A stretch of 10,420 nt of DNA from Candidatus Bathyarchaeota archaeon (GCA_026014905.1 JAOZHK010000149.1:1-10420), one strand, 5' to 3'; positions 1 through 6,441 are shown, counted from the stretch's first letter. Numbers and translations are program-made. The notes: generated from the letters alone by a model not told the origin.

Positions 1-80
1 GTTAGCGATTGTTCTTCATTATTGATCACAGGAGCCTTCAGACGTTCAAGCCACCCGATGAAAACAACTTTTATGGACAA
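1..80 (-). CDS. N-terminal fragment of a small unknown protein, possibly MoaD/ThiS-like, cut by the window edge
   Basis: An open frame begins with TTG at 80-78 and stays open to the left edge, giving 27 residues that start MSIKVVFIGWLERL. The start is supported by a GAGGT Shine-Dalgarno sequence (minus strand, 92-88) seven bases upstream, the same arrangement as at other TTG starts in this window. The short beta-strand-like opening (IKVVFIGWL) followed by a charged helix loosely resembles ubiquitin-like sulfur carriers of the MoaD/ThiS type, but 27 residues are too few to assign a family. The gene lies 118 bp downstream of the S17e gene on the same strand and may have its own promoter, because an oligo-T tract and a palindrome lie in the gap. 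It could be any small protein; only its existence as a gene is moderately supported. Confidence 0.45.
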   Translation of the reverse strand, partial: MSIKVVFIGWLERLKAPVINNEEQSL

Positions 81-98
81 TACTCAGACCTCGTGATC

Positions 99-112
99 TA
101 TAGCGTGCTATA
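99..112. promoter_or_regulatory. Perfect 14-bp palindrome, possible operator
   Basis: The sequence TATAGC-GT-GCTATA is a perfect inverted repeat with 6-bp arms and a 2-bp centre. It lies 19 bp upstream of the TTG start of the edge gene and just before its Shine-Dalgarno site. If the T-rich element at 132-121 serves as that gene's TATA region, the palindrome would fall between TATA and transcript start, a usual place for an archaeal repressor site. That role is inferred from position and symmetry only. Confidence 0.35.
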
Positions 113-120
113 CAAGCTTG

Positions 121-137
121 CTACATAAAAAATGTAG
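121..137 (-). terminator. Small hairpin with oligo-T tract downstream of S17e
   Basis: CTACAT and ATGTAG flank a 5-base loop, giving a perfect 6-bp stem. On the minus strand the loop side is a run of six T (132-127). Archaeal RNA polymerase can stop at oligo-T tracts without a strong stem, so this may end the S17e transcript 62-78 bp after its stop codon. The same T-rich stretch could instead belong to the promoter of the next gene. Confidence 0.35.
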
Positions 138-198
138 AATCCATACAAAACAATATTCATTTATGAAAAGATTCAACTTCACATAAACACTTAGAGCT

Positions 199-393
199 TT
201 AAAGAGGTGCTGCCTGATTCATTCGACGAGTAATGTGACCAGTTAACATGTTGCGGATTGTCTTTGAGGACCCAATAAGTATCTCATCAATAAGCTGCTT
301 GTTTTCGTCATAATCTACAGAAACTCTTTCAGCGTATTTGTCGAAAATTTCATCTGCTAATCTTTTAATCTTAATCTTGCGCGATTTACCCAA
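199..393 (-). CDS. rps17e: 30S ribosomal protein S17e
   Basis: This is a small-subunit ribosomal protein of the archaeal/eukaryotic S17e family; it has no bacterial equivalent. The 64-residue product starts MGKSRKIKIKRLADEI and shows the family pattern: a basic N-terminus (KxxxIKRLADEI), an aromatic/acidic turn followed by the DxNKxLIDE segment, then SKxIRNxLxGHITRRM. The length matches the short archaeal form, which lacks the eukaryotic C-terminal extension. Translation starts at TTG (393-391); a GAGGA Shine-Dalgarno site at 407-403, nine bases upstream, supports it, and no in-frame ATG lies nearby. The gene stands alone between glmS and the left-edge gene rather than in a ribosomal operon. 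Confidence 0.9.
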   Translation of the reverse strand: MGKSRKIKIKRLADEIFDKYAERVSVDYDENKQLIDEILIGSSKTIRNMLTGHITRRMNQAAPL

Positions 394-402
394 ACTATGA
401 AT

Positions 403-407
403 TCCTC
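403..407 (-). promoter_or_regulatory. Shine-Dalgarno site deciding the TTG start of S17e
   Basis: GAGGA on the minus strand ends nine bases before the TTG at 393. It pairs with the usual CCUCC-type 16S tail and fixes the start of the S17e gene, which has no alternative ATG. Confidence 0.6.
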
Positions 408-550
408 AAAGCCCATAATTATTATGTTAAAGCTCACCTGCCTAAGAACACCCTAATTAATAAAGATACAGTTCATCAACATGCAAAACGACATACACGC
501 GTGCGTGAATTGATTGCGTCTAAGAACATGTATAGGTGAGTGGGCTTTGA
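406..550. repeat. Interrupted inverted repeat in the glmS-S17e gap
   Basis: TCAAAGCCCA at 406-415 is exactly complementary to TGGGCTTTGA at 541-550, and CTCACCT at 433-439 is complementary to AGGTGAG at 534-540. The right arm is therefore one continuous 17-base block whose two halves occur in the left arm 17 bases apart. An additional direct copy of CTAAGAACA occurs at 442-450 and near 520-528, and an 8-bp palindrome CACGCGTG sits at 496-503. The meaning is unknown; an RNA structure or the remains of a small duplication or inversion are possible. Confidence 0.4.
454..465 (-). promoter_or_regulatory. TATA-like element upstream of S17e
   Basis: The minus strand reads TTTATTAATTAG here, about 60-70 bp upstream of the S17e start codon. 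A transcript starting about 25 bases downstream would have a leader of about 40 bases containing the GAGGA site. This suggests that S17e can be transcribed separately from glmS, whose stop codon lies 162 bp upstream. A second AT-rich block at 428-415 is an alternative. Confidence 0.35.
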
Positions 551-555
551 TCATG

Positions 556-2379
556 TTAGAGTACAGTTACTGATTTGGCCAGATTACGCGGTTTATCCGG
601 GTCACACTCCCTATTGACCGCCATATAATATGCGAAGAGTTGCAGTGGGAGAGAATAAGGAATAGGTGAAAGTAGACTGTGAATTCCGGAAGGGATCTCA
701 ATATAATCATCGGCTAATTTTTTAATTTCATCATCTTGAACATCAACGATTGCAATGATGTTGGCTCCACGTGCCTTCATTTCCATGATGTTCCCAATCA
801 GTCCTTTCCGCGTGTTATCGGGGGGACAGAGAAAGATTACCGGGAATCCAGGTTCTATCAAGCTTATGGGACCGTGTTTGCTTTCACCGGCAGGATAAGC
901 GATAGAGGGAATATAAGCGAGTTCTAATAGCTTCAAGCGACCTTCGTATGCCGTGGCGGTACTTATACCACGTCCCAGAAAGTAGATACAAGAAGCATCG
1001 CGATATTTCTGGGCCAGTTGTTGGACTTTTTCTTGTTGTGTATCAATAACCGTTTGCACGAGGTTAGGGATTCCTTGAATTTGCAATTGCAGCTCATCAA
1101 TACGATCTTGTGAGACTTTTCCTCGGAGTTTAGCTAAACCTAATCCGATTTGAGCTAAGACTAAAAGTTGCGCAGTGAAAGTCTTGGTTGCCGCGACGCC
1201 AATTTCGGGACCAGATTGTTGACAAATATACGCGCGCGATACTCGAGTGATACTTGAACCAATGGTATTGGTTAACCCGAGAATGGTGGCAGCCCGAAAA
1301 CGGGCGTGATCGATAGACCGCAGAGTATCAGCAGTTTCTCCACTTTGACTCACGGCTAAAATTGTACTCTCAATGTTCACTGCATCCCCAAATTGATCGA
1401 TAAATTCTGAGGCAATTATTGGATGTGTGGCCATGTTACACAGATTCGAGAACATGTAAGACGCAGCAAGACAAGCGTTGTATGAAGTCCCACACGCAAG
1501 AAGATAAATTTCTTTAGACCGGTCTAAAAATGTCGTAATTAAATCAATGTATCGGTGCTGTAATCGTAAAACATCCTGAAGAGCGCGGGGTTGTTCATAG
1601 ATCTCCTTTAGCATAAAATGCGGATACCCTTGCTTCTGCGCCAACTCAATGGTCCAATCGATTGTCCGAAAGGGTCTTGTAATCGAAGTAGCATCACGAA
1701 TATTTTGAAGAGTAACGGTGCCTTGAGCGATACTCCCATACTCGCCATTATGAAGATCCAGGACCTCTCGGGTTAGGGGAAGAAGAGTCGGTATATCAGA
1801 GGAGATATAGGTTCCATGATCAGAAACTCCAATGACCAAAGGACTTTCATTTCGTGCAAAAAAGATCCGTGTGGGTTCTTTCGTCGAAAGAATAGCCAAG
1901 GCGTAAGAACCTTCGAGTCTTGCTAAGGCGTTACGAATACTTTCTGTTAATTCCTGACCTTGGTTAACGCTATCTTCAATCAGATGAGGAATAACTTCGG
2001 TGTCTGTTCGGGAAGCAATGACATGTCCTTTACTAACTAATTCCTCTTTAAGCTCAACAAAATTTTCGATAATTCCATTATGGACAACAGCTATTGTCCC
2101 CTCACAATCCGTGTGGGGATGGGCATTAACCATAAGTGGAGCCCCATGTGTTGCCCATCGAGTATGCCCAATTCCAACAAAGCCATTTAGATCATTAAGA
2201 TCAAGTCGCTTATGTACATCATCGATCTTTCCTTGATCTTTTTTAATTTGAAGCCCTTCGGAAAATAAAGTTGCAATACCCACAGAATCGTAACCTCGAT
2301 ATTCGAGGCGTTTTAACGCACTGTGGATAATAGGTGCAACATCATCATTCGGCATTACGCAGCCAAATATACCACACAA
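556..2379 (-). CDS. glmS: Glutamine--fructose-6-phosphate aminotransferase (isomerizing)
   Basis: This cytosolic enzyme makes glucosamine-6-phosphate from fructose-6-phosphate and glutamine, the entry step of amino-sugar and UDP-GlcNAc synthesis. The N-terminal class-II glutaminase domain (about 2-220) starts CGIFGC with the nucleophile Cys2, then GHTRWATHG (71-79), HNGIIEN (100-106) and SRTDTE (123-128). Two SIS domains follow, with CGTSYNA (295-301), SQSGET (344-349), EGRLKLLE, and AGESKHGP (about 496-503). The tail DKPRNLAKSVTVL keeps the lysine that acts with the sugar, although the last residue is Leu where Glu is usual. At 607 residues it matches the family length. Start: TTG at 2379 is chosen because only this start puts Cys directly after the initiator Met, which Ntn-type chemistry requires. 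A longer frame from TTG 2400 would bury it behind seven residues. Confidence 0.96.
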   Translation of the reverse strand: MCGIFGCVMPNDDVAPIIHSALKRLEYRGYDSVGIATLFSEGLQIKKDQGKIDDVHKRLDLNDLNGFVGIGHTRWATHGAPLMVNAHPHTDCEGTIAVVHNGIIENFVELKEELVSKGHVIASRTDTEVIPHLIEDSVNQGQELTESIRNALARLEGSYALAILSTKEPTRIFFARNESPLVIGVSDHGTYISSDIPTLLPLTREVLDLHNGEYGSIAQGTVTLQNIRDATSITRPFRTIDWTIELAQKQGYPHFMLKEIYEQPRALQDVLRLQHRYIDLITTFLDRSKEIYLLACGTSYNACLAASYMFSNLCNMATHPIIASEFIDQFGDAVNIESTILAVSQSGETADTLRSIDHARFRAATILGLTNTIGSSITRVSRAYICQQSGPEIGVAATKTFTAQLLVLAQIGLGLAKLRGKVSQDRIDELQLQIQGIPNLVQTVIDTQQEKVQQLAQKYRDASCIYFLGRGISTATAYEGRLKLLELAYIPSIAYPAGESKHGPISLIEPGFPVIFLCPPDNTRKGLIGNIMEMKARGANIIAIVDVQDDEIKKLADDYIEIPSGIHSLLSPIPYSLPLQLFAYYMAVNRECDPDKPRNLAKSVTVL

Positions 2380-2430
2380 AATAGGTAATACTCCAATCAA
2401 GAGTTTAGGCTAATATGAAATCTTTGCAGC

Positions 2431-2440
2431 TTTAAATATT
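2431..2440 (-). promoter_or_regulatory. TATA-like element for glmS
   Basis: The minus strand reads AATATTTAAA, close to an archaeal TATA box. A transcript start about 25 bases downstream (near 2410) would leave about 30 bases of leader before the TTG at 2379, including a GGAG at 2394-2391 that could serve as ribosome binding site with a rather long 11-base spacing. Confidence 0.4.
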
Positions 2441-2501
2441 GCTCTCAGTACAAGAGAGAATTATGGGATGATGTATGTAAGTATTTGAAAGGAAATAAGC
2501 C

Positions 2502-2777
2502 TTAATACAGAGATTCAAAATCATTTTCGCTTGATTCTTCTTCTTCCATGGCATCAGGGATGGGGGGTAAGAGCTCTTTTAAACTTGCAGTTAATTGATT
2601 TACGAAATCCGTGAATTCACTTTTTTGCACGGTATCGGTTGATTGGAGCTGTGACATCTCCTGTGTAATGGCATCTAATTTAGCTTCAAGACTCTTGAGA
2701 CGGCTATATATTCGATTAATATGTTCCCCGATTTGACGAATATATCTTGTAAGCTCATCCTGAGATGTTTGAGACAT
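2502..2777 (-). CDS. Small coiled-coil protein of unknown function
   Basis: I do not recognise a family for this 91-residue protein. Residues about 8-50 are a charged helical stretch with heptad-like hydrophobic spacing (IRQIGEHINRIYSRLKSLEAKL), which predicts a coiled coil. A second helix spans about 54-70, followed by a proline break (LLPPIP) and an acidic, serine-rich tail (EEEESSENDFESLY). It has no signal peptide, membrane segment or cysteine, so a soluble oligomerising or adaptor protein is likely. The ATG at 2777 has a good GGTGA site (2788-2784) six bases upstream. It lies 122 bp upstream of glmS on the same strand and is divergent from the nucleotidyltransferase genes, sharing an 83-bp promoter region with them. 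Base composition and codon use do not stand out. Confidence 0.75.
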   Translation of the reverse strand: MSQTSQDELTRYIRQIGEHINRIYSRLKSLEAKLDAITQEMSQLQSTDTVQKSEFTDFVNQLTASLKELLPPIPDAMEEEESSENDFESLY

Positions 2778-2810
2778 TTTTCTTCACCAAGAATAGTTAA
2801 TTGAAAACCC

Positions 2811-2822
2811 CTAAAATTTAAG
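2811..2822. promoter_or_regulatory. Shared TATA-like core of a divergent promoter
   Basis: CTAAAATTTAAG is nearly symmetric and AT-rich. Read leftwards, it is about 33 bp from the coiled-coil gene's ATG (2777), leaving a leader with its GGTGA site. Read rightwards, it is about 40 bp from ATG 2861. One element may therefore place both transcripts, or two overlapping boxes may be present. Its position places the upstream TTG at 2825 inside the promoter, before the likely transcript start, which favours ATG 2861 for the plus-strand gene. Confidence 0.4.
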
Positions 2823-2860
2823 CATTGTCGCCAGTATTATTACTATCGGTTCGGTGTCCA

Positions 2861-3895
2861 ATGGACGACTATGGTTACTCTTCGAGAAAATATCGGGAAG
2901 GTGATTTCATTGAGACCGCAGAAGGATTGATCTTCGATGTCAAAGGGATTGCACACCCAATCGACAGAGTGATTGCGTTCGTTCGCTACGTTCCTGATCC
3001 AAAAGGTGATCGTCGAAGACACAACCAAAGATACAGAAAGATCTACAAGTTAACGCAACGCCAACATTATCTCCAGCAACAGTATCCACAGTATCTGCGT
3101 TATGATTCTATCTTTGACTTGACCATTAGCCAAGTTCCGCACACAGCCATTCACCAGCATTATCGACCTCAACGCAAGGCATGCGAGCTTATGTCCGAGA
3201 AAGCAGCTGATCCCTTTGAAAAACACACTGTAGCATTTATTACAAAAATAATGCAGATTGCCCAGATCTCTCAATCAGTACTTGGCGTGTCAGGATCTCT
3301 TCTTGTTAACCTGCACTCTTCAAACTCGGATATTGACTTAATTGTTTATGGAAAAGCTGCAGCTTATAGTGTTCGAGCTGCATTACGGGACCAATTTAAT
3401 GATGACGACGAATTAACCTTGTATCCTCACTCAGTATTAAAACAGAGATTCTTTGAGCGCCAGAGAAACGCAGGAATTTCTTTTCAAAATTATGTTTTCC
3501 ACGAATCGCGGAAGACTTTTCAAGGATACTATAATAAAAAAGATTTTTTCATTCGTTACGTAAAAAATTGGGATGAAATCGACATTAAGTATGGTGAGTA
3601 CACGTATACAAACAAGGGTGTTCATAAACTGCGAGGAGTGATATCTGATGATACGGAGGCAATTTTTACACCATGTACATATGGGCTTACTGAAGTTGAA
3701 GTGCTTGAGGGGGCTCAAGTTCAACAAATATCTGAAATTACGTCTTTTCGTGGACGATTTTGCGATCAAGCTGTAAAAGGGGAACGAATTGAAGCCCGAG
3801 GTAAACTCGAGGAAGTGGTTGGGCAAGATGCTAAGTATTATCGACTCCTTCTTGGTAACACGCTTCAAGACTACATGATTCGTTTATTGGAATAA
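2861..3895 (+). CDS. Archaeal nucleotidyltransferase-domain protein (COG1665-like), copy 1
   Basis: This 344-residue protein has a DNA polymerase beta-type nucleotidyltransferase centre. The motif GVSGSLL...SDIDLIVYG places Gly145-Ser146 and the metal-binding Asp157 and Asp159; Glu239 or Asp241 (EIDIKYG) could be the third carboxylate. The N-terminus (REGDFIETAEGLIFDVKG, then RVIAFVRYVPDP) is typical of an archaeal family recalled as COG1665. The C-terminus (ITSFRGRF...RIEARGKLEEV...YYRLLLGN, from about 287) looks like a small beta-barrel, perhaps OB-like. The substrate is unknown; a nucleic-acid or protein nucleotidylation role is possible. ATG 2861 is preferred because the extra 12 residues from TTG 2825 (hydrophobic LLLSV) do not fit the family and overlap the promoter. 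It is 21 bp ahead of a paralogue and is probably the first gene of a three-gene operon. Confidence 0.8.
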   Translation: MDDYGYSSRKYREGDFIETAEGLIFDVKGIAHPIDRVIAFVRYVPDPKGDRRRHNQRYRKIYKLTQRQHYLQQQYPQYLRYDSIFDLTISQVPHTAIHQHYRPQRKACELMSEKAADPFEKHTVAFITKIMQIAQISQSVLGVSGSLLVNLHSSNSDIDLIVYGKAAAYSVRAALRDQFNDDDELTLYPHSVLKQRFFERQRNAGISFQNYVFHESRKTFQGYYNKKDFFIRYVKNWDEIDIKYGEYTYTNKGVHKLRGVISDDTEAIFTPCTYGLTEVEVLEGAQVQQISEITSFRGRFCDQAVKGERIEARGKLEEVVGQDAKYYRLLLGNTLQDYMIRLLE

Positions 3896-3906
3896 AAGAC
3901 AGGCTC

Positions 3907-3911
3907 AGGTG
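3907..3911 (+). promoter_or_regulatory. Ribosome binding site of the second nucleotidyltransferase gene
   Basis: AGGTG lies five bases before ATG 3917, inside the 21-bp gap after the first gene's stop. It shows that the second gene is separately initiated from a shared message. Confidence 0.6.
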
Positions 3912-3916
3912 TAAAT

Positions 3917-4972
3917 ATGCTACGAGGATTTCTCGATCGAGATTTCATAACTACCCAGGAAAACTTACTTTTTTGTGTCATTGGCGGCATCCACCCTGCA
4001 GATCGAGTTATCTCATATTTAAAATATCGTCCTAAGATTGATGGACGGCGGGGTGGAACAACGCGATATTTTCGAACGATGAAGAGCTATACTGTACCCA
4101 GTTTACAAGAGACCCTCCACCTTATCCAAACACAGTATCCCCAGTATCTTTATTATTCACATGCTTTCAACACCCAGATTTCAGCGGTCCCAAAACAATG
4201 CATTCTACGACATCACAAGCCTGAAGTAAAATTAATTGACCTATTTTATCGTGCACAACGTGATCCGCTACAATCCTCTGTTATTGAATTGGTATTTGCG
4301 ATTTCGCATGGTACTGGAATTCCATCCAAACGATTTGGCATTACAGGATCAATTCTAACAGATATTCATCAGCCTGGTTTTTCAGACATTGATTTGACAA
4401 TCTATGGGTTAAAGAACGGATGGAAGATTCGGCAATTTTTTCAGGATACGTTTCGAGACAACTCAAATCTGTTCACCCGCCATTGCCTAAGGGAACGCAA
4501 ACAAGTCGTACTACGATGGTCACACCGTTATCCCCTCACCATTGAAGAAGCGGAGCAAATTTACATCCGGCGATGGAATTATGGATTTTATAACAACACA
4601 GCGTTTTCTATTCATCCAATTCAGACACGAGCGGAGATTGAATATCAATATGAAGAACAACAGTTTCATCCACTGGGGATGATTGAAGGTCGCGCAAAAA
4701 TAGTTGATGTGGAGAAATCGTTATTTCTACCAGCAATATATGAGATAGCAGATTTCAATTGTTTCGACAACCAGAACGAGCACGCGCGAACTGTTCGCCA
4801 AATAGTCTCGTACAATGGCCTGTATAATGGTATTTTTGAAGAAGGAGAAACCATTCACGTCCGAGGGAAGTTAGAAGAAGCGGAAGATAAACAACGACAA
4901 CAGAAATACTATCGAATCCTTGTTGGTTCGTTATTAGCAAAAGGGCAAGATTATATAAAGCCGACTGAGTGA
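3917..4972 (+). CDS. Archaeal nucleotidyltransferase-domain protein (COG1665-like), copy 2
   Basis: This 351-residue protein is a diverged paralogue of the preceding gene and aligns over its whole length. The N-terminus (LDRDFITTQENLLFCVIGG, then RVISYLKYRPK) and a shared QYPQYLYY segment lead to the catalytic motif GITGSILTDI...FSDIDLTIYG, with Gly144-Ser145 and Asp157/Asp159 at the same positions as in copy 1. The third carboxylate is less clear (EIEYQYEEQ, about 240-248). The C-terminal domain keeps VSYNGLYNGIF, ETIHVRGKLEEAE and YYRILVGS. The copy-1 segment EAIFTPCTYG is KSLFLPAIYE here, so the conserved Cys is lost. The active-site residues are intact, so it is probably a working enzyme, perhaps with a different substrate or as a heteromer partner. 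Its TGA is only two bases from the next ATG. Confidence 0.8.
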   Translation: MLRGFLDRDFITTQENLLFCVIGGIHPADRVISYLKYRPKIDGRRGGTTRYFRTMKSYTVPSLQETLHLIQTQYPQYLYYSHAFNTQISAVPKQCILRHHKPEVKLIDLFYRAQRDPLQSSVIELVFAISHGTGIPSKRFGITGSILTDIHQPGFSDIDLTIYGLKNGWKIRQFFQDTFRDNSNLFTRHCLRERKQVVLRWSHRYPLTIEEAEQIYIRRWNYGFYNNTAFSIHPIQTRAEIEYQYEEQQFHPLGMIEGRAKIVDVEKSLFLPAIYEIADFNCFDNQNEHARTVRQIVSYNGLYNGIFEEGETIHVRGKLEEAEDKQRQQKYYRILVGSLLAKGQDYIKPTE

Positions 4973-4974
4973 TA

Positions 4975-5181
4975 ATGCCAAGTCGAGGACCTGATAAAGT
5001 GGATTTAAAGAAAATCGTTTGTGGATTTGTCATTGAATTCATTGGAATACTGTTAATCCTCTACATTGGTAACGGTGAATCCGCAACGATTAATACACTC
5101 AAGTGGGTAGGTGTCATTTTGATGATTGGTGGACCCTTCTTTTTCTGGGAAGTCCTCACAATTAGAGACACGGCTCATTAA
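4975..5181 (+). CDS. Small two-helix membrane protein
   Basis: This 68-residue protein of no recognised family has two predicted membrane helices: about 14-32 (IVCGFVIEFIGILLILYIG) and about 42-61 (LKWVGVILMIGGPFFFWEVL). They are joined by a short polar loop (NGESATINT). The basic N-terminus (R4, K8, K12, K13) and short C-terminal tail should be cytoplasmic and the loop outside. ATG 4975 follows the TGA of the second nucleotidyltransferase gene by two bases; an overlapping GTG at 4969 is the alternative start. Either way the arrangement points to translational coupling, with GAGTGAT as a weak ribosome site. It may anchor or accompany the NTase pair at the membrane, which is inference from position only. 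Confidence 0.65.
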   Translation: MPSRGPDKVDLKKIVCGFVIEFIGILLILYIGNGESATINTLKWVGVILMIGGPFFFWEVLTIRDTAH

Positions 5182-5227
5182 CACTGACTTGCTGATTCGA
5201 CAGGCATACTGAATTACCGGTTATTCA

Positions 5228-5234
5228 TTTATAC
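5228..5234 (+). promoter_or_regulatory. TATA-like element for the amidohydrolase gene
   Basis: TTTATAC lies 44-62 bp before the two candidate start codons (5272, 5290). A transcript starting about 25 bases downstream, near 5257, would have a leader of 15 or 33 bases. The element separates the metabolic genes from the NTase operon. Confidence 0.4.
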
Positions 5235-5289
5235 TGGATTCCGATATTAAAGTTCAAGAGCCCAATTAAGAATGAGCTGTGGGAACAGT

Positions 5290-6441
5290 ATGACATTGTC
5301 TGATCTATTACTGAAAAATGGTACACTTGTCGATCCATCACAACGTATACACACAAAACTCGATATCATGGTAAATAAAGGCTATATTGAGCAGGTGGGG
5401 AAAGATCTCTCTCCAGATCAAGCTTCGGAAGTAATTGATGCGGATGGTTGCTTGATAACCCCGGGATTCATTGATTTACATGTACATTGCTACCCAGGTG
5501 TTAGCCATTATGGGATAGATGCGGATGCCCATTCCTTAGCTCATGGAGTAACGACTGTTTTGGATGCTGGATCCGCTGGAGCAGATACATTTGAAGGATT
5601 TCGGAGATATGTGGTTAGTGTTTCTGCTACACGAATTTATGCGTTACTCAATATTTCATCAATGGGAATGATTTCACCTCATGTTGGGGAGTTAGAGGAT
5701 ATTCGATTTGCCAATGTGGAAAAAGCCATCGATGTTATCGAGAAAAATCGTGATGTCATTCAAGGCGTCAAAGTCAGGATGTCAAAGAATATCATCGGGA
5801 AGAATGATAAACGCCCTTTGATATTAGCGAAGCGGGTTTCAGAAGCAGTAAAAATGCCTTTAATGGTGCATCCGGGGAATACTCCAATGCCGTTATCAGA
5901 GATTTTGGCAGAATTAACGAAACAGGATATCTTAACTCATTGTTTTCATGGCAATCAGCATGGAATTCTTGATACGCAAGGTATAGTATTGGATACGGTT
6001 ACAGATGCCATGAAGCGGGGAATTATATTGGATGTTGGCCATGGCCGTGGAAGCTTTAGTTTTGACGTGGCGCGAAACGCATTATCTCAAGGCATAACAC
6101 CACAGACAATTAGCAGTGATCTACATTTTTATAATGTATGTGGTCCAGTCTATAATCTCGCCACTACAGTATCTAAATTCATTCATCTAGGTCTATCTGT
6201 TGATGAAGCAGTGGCGAAAGTCACAAGTACGCCAGCTAAGTTACTGGGTATTGAGCAGAATTTAGGCACGCTACGAGAAAATAGCATCGCTGATATCACC
6301 ATCTTCAAACTGGAACAGGGTAACATCCAATTTGAAGATGCAATGGGTAAAATTGAAACGGGAACCTCTCTCTTTAAACCTGTTTCGGTGATCAAATCCG
6401 GACATGTTTTTTCGAGCAGTCTACGGGTAAAGGGTCGATAA
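5290..6441 (+). CDS. Amidohydrolase/deacetylase-family metallohydrolase (dihydroorotase-like)
   Basis: This is a binuclear metal hydrolase of the amidohydrolase superfamily, most like the EF_0837/Atu3266 deacetylase group next to dihydroorotases. Counting from ATG 5290 (383 residues), metal ligands are visible in order: His64 and His66 (FIDLHVH), carboxylated Lys161 (GVKVRM), His194 (MVHPG), His217 (LTHCFHG) and Asp277 (SSDLH). The N- and C-terminal beta-sandwich segments (LLLKNGTLVDP, IADITIFKLE) are complete. A cytosolic enzyme cleaving an acyl ester or amide is expected; Atu3266 is known to cut acetyl-(R)-mandelate, but the substrate here cannot be read. ATG 5290 fits the usual family N-terminus; ATG 5272 would add MSCGNS, and neither has a clear Shine-Dalgarno site. 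It is the first of four co-oriented metabolic genes. Confidence 0.85.
   Translation: MTLSDLLLKNGTLVDPSQRIHTKLDIMVNKGYIEQVGKDLSPDQASEVIDADGCLITPGFIDLHVHCYPGVSHYGIDADAHSLAHGVTTVLDAGSAGADTFEGFRRYVVSVSATRIYALLNISSMGMISPHVGELEDIRFANVEKAIDVIEKNRDVIQGVKVRMSKNIIGKNDKRPLILAKRVSEAVKMPLMVHPGNTPMPLSEILAELTKQDILTHCFHGNQHGILDTQGIVLDTVTDAMKRGIILDVGHGRGSFSFDVARNALSQGITPQTISSDLHFYNVCGPVYNLATTVSKFIHLGLSVDEAVAKVTSTPAKLLGIEQNLGTLRENSIADITIFKLEQGNIQFEDAMGKIETGTSLFKPVSVIKSGHVFSSSLRVKGR

Noticed and set aside
470..485. TTGATGA on the minus strand as a C/D-box guide RNA
   Set aside because: The C box is imperfect and no CUGA D box follows at a suitable distance.
736..2236. Plus-strand frames at 736-927 and 2000-2236 inside glmS
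   Set aside because: They are mirror frames of the highly conserved glmS coding sequence.
2825..2860. N-terminal extension of NTase copy 1 from TTG 2825
   Set aside because: It overlaps the probable promoter core and likely transcript start, does not fit the family N-terminus, and has no Shine-Dalgarno site.
3437..3868. 143-codon open frame on the minus strand inside the first nucleotidyltransferase gene
   Set aside because: It is fully antisense to a well-supported gene, has a Lys/Ile/Phe-rich composition without domains, and no ribosome site was apparent.
4755..5042. Minus-strand frame across the end of NTase copy 2 and the membrane protein
   Set aside because: It is antisense to two supported genes and has no family features.
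5245..5270. GTTCAAGAGCCC as a possible tRNA T-arm
   Set aside because: No matching stem, anticodon arm or acceptor could be paired around it; no tRNA was found elsewhere in the window either.
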